DNA from: Bradyrhizobium diazoefficiens | Lineage (GTDB): Bacteria; Pseudomonadota; Alphaproteobacteria; Rhizobiales; Xanthobacteraceae | NCBI RefSeq assembly: GCF_016599855.1 | Contig: NZ_CP067041.1 | Span: forward strand, 4,092,001-4,156,000 | DNA: 64,000 bases | Reading direction: 5' to 3' | In this document: piece by piece, positions 58,618-64,000 of the stretch | How positions within the stretch are numbered: position 1 is the stretch's first letter | How the letters are laid out: each line of letters begins with the position of its first letter | Notes under the pieces: generated by a model | Told to the model about the DNA's origin: nothing | The model's database searches: none | What the model saw: only the letters and a program-made list of their open reading frames with translations | Program-made: the position numbers and the translations under genes

Positions 58618-58642
58618 CGCGAAAACAACCCCATGCACAGTA
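58618..58642 (+). repeat. 25-bp gene-end repeat, second copy
   Basis: Identical over 25 bases to the copy at 43537-43561 in opposite strand orientation. It lies 20 bases after the permease stop, in the same orientation relative to the gene as the lolD copy. Confidence 0.75.
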
Positions 58643-58691
58643 CAAATCATTGGGGAATTTGGCGCGGAGCGGTTTGAGCCACCACCTCGGC

Positions 58692-58737
58692 GGCGTTTGA
58701 CACGTCGGGCAAAACAGGAGCACGATGTCATCATGGC
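58692..58737 (+). repeat. 46-bp direct repeat, left copy (flanks the STAND gene)
   Basis: Starts GGCGTTTGACACGTCGGG and ends with an ATGGC block. It matches 63117-63162 at 44 of 46 positions in direct orientation. The two copies are about 4.4 kb apart and bracket the STAND gene and a degraded ABC ATPase gene. I recall TTTGACACGTCGGGC as a dispersed sequence in Bradyrhizobium, so the flanking position may be coincidence. Confidence 0.75.
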
Positions 58738-58789
58738 GGTTGTCGCGCCGATGGCCGCTCTCCGAAAACATAGACAGAGCCAGACCCGT

Positions 58790-58847
58790 CATCCTGAGGC
58801 GCGAGGCAGGCGATGCGAACGCATCGCATGCAGAGCCTCGAAGGATG
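58790..58847. repeat. Nested palindromic REP-like element
   Basis: The outer arms CATCCTGAGGC and GCCTCGAAGGATG are imperfect inverted copies. Inside them GCGATGCG-AA-CGCATCGC is a perfect 8-bp inverted repeat. Elements starting GTCATCCTGAGG are dispersed in Bradyrhizobium genomes in my recollection. It lies about 120 bases upstream of the STAND gene. Confidence 0.65.
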
Positions 58848-58963
58848 AACGGCCAAACTGTTAGCCGGGCCGTCGCCCTCCGAGAATCGCTCGATCGACA
58901 ATATCGAACTGCGCATTCCATCTATGATTGACGCGTGACTGCCGCCTAACCTAGCTTCGGTGT

Positions 58964-61426
58964 ATGTTTGAGATCACCGGGAACGATATTGCCCTTCTGA
59001 ATGACACGGATTTGCGAGCACTGATCGGACGGCTTTGTGAGGCCGAGCTACGCCGGCAAGGTCATTCCGTGTCCCATGTAACGTGGGGCGGCAGCCAGAC
59101 GGCAAAGGATGGCGGCCTCGATGTGCATGTGGCGCTCCCGCCCGGCGCAAAGGTCGGCGGCTTTATTCCCCGGCCCGAGACAGGATTTCAGGTCAAGAAG
59201 CCCGATATGCCCCGCCGGGAAATTCTTGACGAGATGAAGCCGGAGGGCATCGTGCGCCCGGTCATCGTTGATCTCGTCAAGGCATCCGGGGCATACATCA
59301 TCGTAAGTTCGACGGGATCGACGGCTTTTTCTGCGCTCAAGAATCGCAAGAAAGCCATGACCGACGCGGTTGAAGGGATCGAGGATTCTTCAAGACTTGC
59401 GCTCGATTTCTACGATCGCAACCGGGTTGCCACGTGGCTCCGTGATCATCCCGGCCTCATTCCATGGGTACGATCCCTAGTCGGCAAATCCATCCCTGGT
59501 TGGCAGTCGTGGGGTTCCTGGTCGCGGGCACCTAGCGGAGTCGACGATTCGTATCTGTTCGACGCCGAGGCCCGTATCAAGACGGGTGACGAAAAGGAGG
59601 CGGAAGGACTTAGTGCGGTCGATGGCATTATCCGAATCCGTGATGTCCTACGTCAACCGGGACAAGTCGTCCGGCTGATTGGCCTTTCGGGAGTTGGTAA
59701 AACCCGGCTTTGTGAAGCTTTGTTCGACGATCGAGTCGGCAATGGCGGCCTCGATCCTTCACTGGCCCACTACACGAATGTCGCCGAAGATCCGAGCCCG
59801 CCCCCGATCGGTCTGGCATCCGATCTGATCGCCGCGCGCAGAAATGGCATCCTCGTTATCGACAACTGCCCGTTCGAGCTTCACGGCGAATTGGCAAAGG
59901 TTGCACGCGAGCCCAACTCGACCATTAGCGTGATTACGGTCGAGTATGACATCCGCGACGATCATCCCGAAGGCACCGATGTGTTCGCGTTGGACACATC
60001 CTCGTTGGCCTTGATCGAAAAGCTGGTCGCGCGACGCTATCCTCAGGTCTCGCAAATTGACGCAGGGACCATTGCACGATTTTCTGGCGGCAATGCGCGT
60101 ATGGCACTCGCACTAGCCGCTACGGTTGGAACGAATGACTCCATTAGCAAGCTCAGCGATGCGGATCTATTCAAGCGGCTCTTTCAGCAGCGGCACGAAC
60201 ACGATGCCGATCTGCTCCTGATCGCCCAAGCCTGCTCGCTAGTCTATTCCTTCGAGGGTGTCAAAACAGAAGGCGAAGGTGCTGAGCTGCCCATTCTTGC
60301 GGAGCTCATCGGCAAGCCCGTCGCGGAGGTCTACGCAGCTGTCGCCGAACTCAAACGACGCGATCTGTTGCAGGAACGCGCAGAGTGGCGCGCAGTGCTG
60401 CCACACGCAATTGCCAATCGCCTTGCCGCCCTCGCCTTGCAGAACATTCCCACGGCAACGATCACCAGGGCGCTGATTACCGTTGCGCCTCCGCGCCTTA
60501 GACGCTCTTTCTCGCGAAGGCTTGGATACCTCGACGGCAGCAAAGAGGCCCGGTTCATCGTACAGGCCTGGCTTGCGCCCCAAGGGATGCTAGGGGACAT
60601 CCCCAATCTCGGCGAGGACGAACGAACGATGTTGGTAAACATCGCACCTGTCATGCCGGATCCGACCCTGGCAGCCATCGAGCGCGCTTTGAAGGATGCC
60701 GACCAATCTACTCTGGCCCAGACAACGCATGTCGTGCGGCTCCTTCGCTCGCTTGCTTACGAGCCAGAACAATTCGAGCGGGCGGTCGCCTTGCTGATAA
60801 AGATCGCCTTGGCGGTAAGGGACGATTATGACAGCGGCGCCGCGGGTATCGTTCCATCACTGTTCTACATTGCTCTCTCCGGTACTCATGCGCCGATCGC
60901 TATGCGGCTCAAGGTACTGGAATGTCTGCTTAAGTCCGACGAGCCTGGGCCACAGGCGCTAGGATTGAAGTCACTTGATGCGGTCTTGAAGACCGACCAC
61001 TTCTCCTCGGCCCATAGCTTCGAATTCGGCGCACGTTCGCGTGACTATGGTTACTATCCGTCAGCGGGCAAGGATGTACAGGATTGGTTCGGTGCAGTGC
61101 TGCATCTGATCTCGCCCCTTGCGCTATCCGATGCCTCTGTTGCGCTTGGTGTTCGTACCGCCGTCGCGCACGAATTCCGGGGGCTCTGGTCCAATGCTGG
61201 CCAAGTGGACGCATTGGATGAGCTAATGAGGCAAATCGGTAACAACGGATTCTGGCGCGAAGGTTGGATAGCCGCGCGTCAGACGAGAATTCTTGATGGC
61301 GAACATATGCCCGCCGAAATACGCGAGCAGCTGACGACACTAGAGGAATTTCTGCGTCCCAAGGATCTCATCGATCAAAGTGAAGGGCGTTGTCTTGGGT
61401 TCAGGACGCAGCGTCGACCTGGATGA
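58964..61426 (+). CDS. Mrr/PD-(D/E)XK-STAND ATPase, N-terminal part of a split gene
   Basis: An 820-aa frame. Residues about 1-160 look like a restriction-endonuclease fold: GGLD (Asp53) and FQVKK (Gln76, Lys78) match the D...QxK pattern of Mrr-type nucleases. A P-loop domain follows with Walker A GLSGVGKT (240-247) and a Walker B-like ILVIDN (296-301), typical of STAND signalling ATPases. The rest (about 400-820) is helical and repeat-like. After about residue 804 the frame leaves the protein: it ends GFRTQRRPG, while the +1 frame continues smoothly as KVKGVVLGSG. With the next entry it would make one protein of about 1266 aa. Architecture resembles Avs anti-phage sensors. No promoter was identified; repeats lie upstream. 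Confidence 0.8.
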   Translation: MFEITGNDIALLNDTDLRALIGRLCEAELRRQGHSVSHVTWGGSQTAKDGGLDVHVALPPGAKVGGFIPRPETGFQVKKPDMPRREILDEMKPEGIVRPVIVDLVKASGAYIIVSSTGSTAFSALKNRKKAMTDAVEGIEDSSRLALDFYDRNRVATWLRDHPGLIPWVRSLVGKSIPGWQSWGSWSRAPSGVDDSYLFDAEARIKTGDEKEAEGLSAVDGIIRIRDVLRQPGQVVRLIGLSGVGKTRLCEALFDDRVGNGGLDPSLAHYTNVAEDPSPPPIGLASDLIAARRNGILVIDNCPFELHGELAKVAREPNSTISVITVEYDIRDDHPEGTDVFALDTSSLALIEKLVARRYPQVSQIDAGTIARFSGGNARMALALAATVGTNDSISKLSDADLFKRLFQQRHEHDADLLLIAQACSLVYSFEGVKTEGEGAELPILAELIGKPVAEVYAAVAELKRRDLLQERAEWRAVLPHAIANRLAALALQNIPTATITRALITVAPPRLRRSFSRRLGYLDGSKEARFIVQAWLAPQGMLGDIPNLGEDERTMLVNIAPVMPDPTLAAIERALKDADQSTLAQTTHVVRLLRSLAYEPEQFERAVALLIKIALAVRDDYDSGAAGIVPSLFYIALSGTHAPIAMRLKVLECLLKSDEPGPQALGLKSLDAVLKTDHFSSAHSFEFGARSRDYGYYPSAGKDVQDWFGAVLHLISPLALSDASVALGVRTAVAHEFRGLWSNAGQVDALDELMRQIGNNGFWREGWIAARQTRILDGEHMPAEIREQLTTLEEFLRPKDLIDQSEGRCLGFRTQRRPG

Positions 61427-62765
61427 TCTCGATGAGGTGGAAAACGACGACTACGAGGGCGCGATGGCGCGCATGACCCGGACAGTTGAGAATCTCGGAA
61501 GGGATGTTGCAAACGACGACGAGGCATTCAAAACGCTACTGCCGCGCCTCATTCGCGGCGGTTCTCGCGTAACTCTATTCGGCGTTGGCCTTGGAAGCAG
61601 TACTGAAAAGCCTTACGAGATTTGGCGGGCATTCGTGACCAAATTCGCGGCAACGGATCAGCCCGACACAGGTCTGATGGGCGGCTTCTTGACGGGTTTG
61701 TGCAAGCGGGATGCCACTTTGACCAACAAGATGCTGGACGAGGCCGTCGAACACCCATCTGTTGGAGTATATTTCCCGCACCTTCAGGCTCGGGTTAACG
61801 TCGATGTTCAAGGAGTCGAGCGTCTGCACCGCGCTCTCGAACTCGGTAGGGCGGACATCACTCTGTATCGTGCGTTGGGTTATGGCCGCGCGAGCGGCGA
61901 GATTCCGGGACCGGAGTTCCGAGACCTTCTTCTTGCCATTGCGAGCAAGCCCGGCGGCCTGACGATCGCGTTGGAGGTCCTGTCAATGCGTTTGGTTGAA
62001 AATGGGATCGACAAGCGGGAGCCGGTGCCCGAAGTTGCTGAGATTGGACGCGTTCTCCTCAATGCTTTCGACTTCCATGAGAAGAATGGCCGCACTGATG
62101 GTGAGGATCGAGAGCTAGCGCGAATTGCGCAAGTGTCGCTATCCGGCGACGAAGGCGTTCCGATCGTTCGACGCATCATCCGGAAAATAATGGCCGCAGT
62201 GAGCCGCTATGACATTCACGCATATGATCAGGATGACTTGATAACGGGACTGCTTCGCGTTCATCCGAAGATCGTGCTCGATGAGGCTTTCTCGGGCGGC
62301 GCCAAGGAGCGCGGAAAAGCAGTGCAGGCCTTTGTCGATTTTCAACGCTTTCAGAAGAACCCGCTGGGTGTCGTGCCAGATGACGTGCTTCTCGCGTGGT
62401 GTGATTCTGATCCGGTGGTCCGCTATCCTCTCATGGCGGCATCGGCAGGCTTATTCAAGCGCCCTGCGAACAATGAACCGCATGAGTGGCTTCCCCTAGC
62501 ATCGAAACTGCTCAACAAGGCCCCCGATCCTCATGCCCTATTGAACGAGATCGTGCGGCGCTTACGTCCGCGGAGCTGGAGCGGATCACTCGCGACGAAA
62601 TTGGAAAAACGGCTAAAGCTGCTTGAACGGCTTCCGGCCGACTACACTCCAGACCTTTCCGATGCGCTTAACAAGGCCAAGACTGACCTTCACGAGTGGA
62701 TCGCTAAGGAGCGTGAACGCGAGGCTGCAGAGAGCCGGGCCCGCGGCGGCAGATTTGAAGACTAA
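61380..62765 (+). CDS. STAND protein C-terminal part (frame +1 relative to upstream frame)
   Basis: A 461-aa frame which, if independently translated, would start at GTG 61380 inside the end of the upstream frame, with only AAGGA 14 bases before it. The protein is helical with Leu-rich repeats (ERLHRALELGRADITLYRALGYG, LLLAIASKPGGLTIALEVL) and ends in a charged tail (AKEREREAAESRARGG). It has no recognised enzyme motif and looks like the sensor part of a STAND protein. Overlap of 47 bases and seamless continuation after skipping one base near 61376 favour a single broken gene over two genes. Its stop overlaps the stop of the degraded ABC gene on the other strand. Confidence 0.7.
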   Translation: MKGVVLGSGRSVDLDDLDEVENDDYEGAMARMTRTVENLGRDVANDDEAFKTLLPRLIRGGSRVTLFGVGLGSSTEKPYEIWRAFVTKFAATDQPDTGLMGGFLTGLCKRDATLTNKMLDEAVEHPSVGVYFPHLQARVNVDVQGVERLHRALELGRADITLYRALGYGRASGEIPGPEFRDLLLAIASKPGGLTIALEVLSMRLVENGIDKREPVPEVAEIGRVLLNAFDFHEKNGRTDGEDRELARIAQVSLSGDEGVPIVRRIIRKIMAAVSRYDIHAYDQDDLITGLLRVHPKIVLDEAFSGGAKERGKAVQAFVDFQRFQKNPLGVVPDDVLLAWCDSDPVVRYPLMAASAGLFKRPANNEPHEWLPLASKLLNKAPDPHALLNEIVRRLRPRSWSGSLATKLEKRLKLLERLPADYTPDLSDALNKAKTDLHEWIAKEREREAAESRARGGRFED

Positions 62766-63083
62766 ATTAGATTGTTCTGCTCGCTCGACGCCACCGCCGC
62801 CCGCCCCGCAATCTCCTCACTCCGCCAGCACCTCACCGAATGTCCATCAGTACGCGCCTCCAGCGTCGCCCCCGGCGACACACGTCCTCGGCATATTGGC
62901 AACGCGGGCCGAACGCGCAGCCGTTCGGCGGATCGAGCGGATTCGAAAGATTACCGCCTGTTGTTGCCAGCGGTGCGTAACGCAAGGGATTGGGGATCGC
63001 GGCGATAAGGGCTGCATATAGGGGTGCGCTGGCCGCTCAGAAATTTCGGCCGAAATACATGACAGCGACACGGTGGCTCATGT
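62762..63083 (-). pseudogene. Remnant of an oligopeptide ABC transporter ATPase gene (3' end)
   Basis: Minus-strand segments in different frames spell MSHRVAVMYFGR, then HPYMQ, then ALIAAIPNPLRYAPL, DPPNGCAFGPRCQYAEDVCR, and HSVRCWRSEEIAG before a stop at 62762. This order is that of the C-terminal part of DppD/OppD-type ATPases, including the CxxxxRCxxAxxxC iron-sulfur-like cysteines. A stop and at least two frameshifts separate the blocks, and the Walker motifs are gone. The rest of the gene is absent from the window. Confidence 0.8.
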
Positions 63084-63116
63084 TCGACGCGGAGTGGCTA
63101 GAGCGCCTGCGGCCGG

Positions 63117-63162
63117 GGCGTTTGACACGTCGGGCAAAACAGGAGCACGAAGTCATTATGGC
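63117..63162 (+). repeat. 46-bp direct repeat, right copy
   Basis: Matches 58692-58737 at 44 of 46 positions. It adjoins the 5' side of the ABC ATPase remnant. Confidence 0.75.
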
Positions 63163-63272
63163 AGCGATCGCGGTTCTGAGGAGCGCCGAGCAAGCTGGGC
63201 CCACCCGGCTCCGTCATTCCCGCTTGATCCCGCCACGACCCCGCGCCAGATTGCACTGCGGCCGAGGATTGA

Positions 63273-63617
63273 ATGCAGCAGATTGAAGAGTGGCTCGAGC
63301 AGCTGGGCATGTCTGCCTATGCCCAGCGGTTTCTCGAAAGTCGCATCGATATCTCCGTCCTCGGAGATCTCAACGACCAAGACCTCCGGGAGCTGGGAAT
63401 CGTCCTCGGCGATCGCAAGAAGATCCTGCGCGCAATCCGTGAGTTGCAGGCCTCCAACAAGGCGTTGTCAGTCACATCGGCGGAAGCGGCCCCCGATGTC
63501 GCCGAACGGCGTCAGTTGACGGTCATGTTCTGCGATCTGGTCGACTGGACGGCGCTGTCGACGCTGGCCGCCCTTTCCCAGCGAGAAGGAAGCGCGCGGC
63601 GAGACCCGTCCTACTGA
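63273..63617 (+). pseudogene. Truncated SAM-domain adenylate/guanylate cyclase
   Basis: A 114-aa frame. Residues 1-65 form a SAM-like domain (MQQIEEWLEQLGMSAYAQRFLE ... LRELGIVLGDRKKILRAI), followed by ERRQLTVMFCDLVDWTALS, the beginning of a class III cyclase domain (first metal Asp in FCDLV). It then runs into unrelated sequence (QREGSARRDPSY) and stops. Full-length relatives of this type exceed 1000 aa with a cyclase, an ATPase and TPR repeats. The rest is deleted, so no cyclase activity is possible. Confidence 0.8.
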
Positions 63618-63666
63618 CGTCTCCTATGGATGCGTGGGTCCGCACTTGTCCCGGCGCCGGTCTCTC

Positions 63667-63876
63667 TCAACGCCAAGCCTTTTCGTTCTTCTGCTCGTAA
63701 TCCCTAAACGCCTTCTCGAGCCCGCGCAGAACTTCGGCGGACGTCTCGAACATCGCTTTCAGTTGCGGTTCGTCCACTTTCTCTATGTCTTCACGCAGAT
63801 GGTTCCGGATATCCTGCAGTGCCTTCCGCATCTTCTGGGTATGGTGTCGGGGATCGCGGTCTGCCGCACTTGCCAT
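63667..63876 (-). CDS. Small helical hypothetical protein, 69 aa
   Basis: MASAADRDPRHHTQKMRKALQ is the N-terminus. The rest is highly charged and almost entirely alpha-helical with coiled-coil-like spacing (ALQDIRNHLREDIEKV, AMFETSAEVLRGLEKAF). No signal peptide or membrane segment. Function unknown. A GGAGA-like ribosome binding site lies just before the ATG (GCGAGGAGACTGGCC on the minus strand). Similar small proteins occur in Bradyrhizobium in my recollection. Confidence 0.6.
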   Translation of the reverse strand: MASAADRDPRHHTQKMRKALQDIRNHLREDIEKVDEPQLKAMFETSAEVLRGLEKAFRDYEQKNEKAWR

Positions 63877-63970
63877 GGCCAGTCTCCTCGCTGCTAATAT
63901 GGCTCCGCCAGACTTGGACGCGTCCAGCGCGACGGCGCGTCAACGGACGACGGGAGGCGTCGTTCCAACG

Positions 63971-64000
63971 ATGGAATTCGACAGAGACGGCATGAAATTA
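63971..64000 (+). CDS. Possible CDS start running off the window
   Basis: An ATG at 63971 opens a frame (MEFDRDGMKL) that continues past the window end. There is no clear ribosome binding site, and ten codons are too few to judge. It may be the beginning of a gene. Confidence 0.2.
   Translation, partial: MEFDRDGMKL

Noticed and set aside
61370..61385. Programmed +1 frameshift joining the two STAND frames
   Set aside because: No slow codon or stop at the shift site and no stimulatory signal is visible; a plain indel is the simpler explanation.
58964..62765. Insertion sequence or prophage around the STAND gene
   Set aside because: No transposase, integrase or terminal inverted repeat is present; only extragenic repeats and gene fragments flank it.
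63156..63380. Possible small gene on the minus strand opposite the truncated cyclase
   Set aside because: Antisense to the SAM domain, whose plus-strand translation is clearly protein-like.

Overview
The window reads as chromosomal DNA of a Rhizobiales alphaproteobacterium, most likely Bradyrhizobium or a close relative. The reasons are high GC content, an essential-gene order typical of the group, dispersed repeats of the kind seen in these genomes, and protein sequences that resemble Bradyrhizobium families. The species is an inference; no database was searched.

Layout. 1-8.4 kb: a conserved hypothetical gene, comEC, a DUF2171 gene, a frameshifted NTF2-like gene, divergent glnS and gltX, and citrate synthase gltA with a clear terminator. 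8.45-14.85 kb: an inverted repeat, then a ROK regulator with a perfect palindrome at its promoter, followed by a CUT1-type sugar ABC operon (binding protein, two permeases, ATPase) and a translationally coupled SDR dehydrogenase. 14.84-29.9 kb (minus strand): the conserved translation/envelope run rpsB-tsf-pyrH-frr-uppS-cdsA-dxr-rseP-bamA-lpxD-fabZ-lpxA-lpxI-lpxB, which links ribosome, isoprenoid, phospholipid, outer-membrane-protein and lipid A synthesis. 30.1-39.0 kb: a caspase-fold protein that has lost both catalytic residues, a Tat-type beta-carbonic anhydrase, a lipoprotein, dnaE, a 32-codon membrane peptide gene behind a double SOS box, and an outer-membrane beta-barrel protein.

39.7-47 kb: a Tat-exported FAD oxidoreductase, an XRE/MmyB-like regulator divergent from a zinc-less MDR dehydrogenase, lolD with its LolC/E permease, and proS. 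47.1-54.4 kb (minus strand): a seven-gene copper-handling locus (DUF2946, TonB-dependent receptor, secreted BNR protein, TlpA-like thioredoxin, PCu(A)C chaperone, DUF1775/YcnI, CopC-CopD-YtkA fusion). It is tightly packed, with repeated stop/start overlaps. 55.0-58.6 kb: a CUT2 (ribose-type) sugar ABC operon.

58.6-64 kb is an accessory patch rich in repeats and broken genes. Its centre is a large P-loop protein with an N-terminal PD-(D/E)XK/Mrr-like nuclease signature, a GVGKT-type STAND ATPase core and a long helical C-terminus. It is split by an apparent 1-base frameshift. A 46-bp direct repeat lies on each side. Remnants of an oligopeptide ABC ATPase gene and a truncated SAM-domain adenylate cyclase follow. 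Avs-type anti-phage proteins have this architecture, so this is the best candidate for an undescribed defence system. The second standout is the SOS-controlled small membrane peptide just upstream of dnaE, which resembles in concept the Caulobacter SOS division inhibitor SidA.
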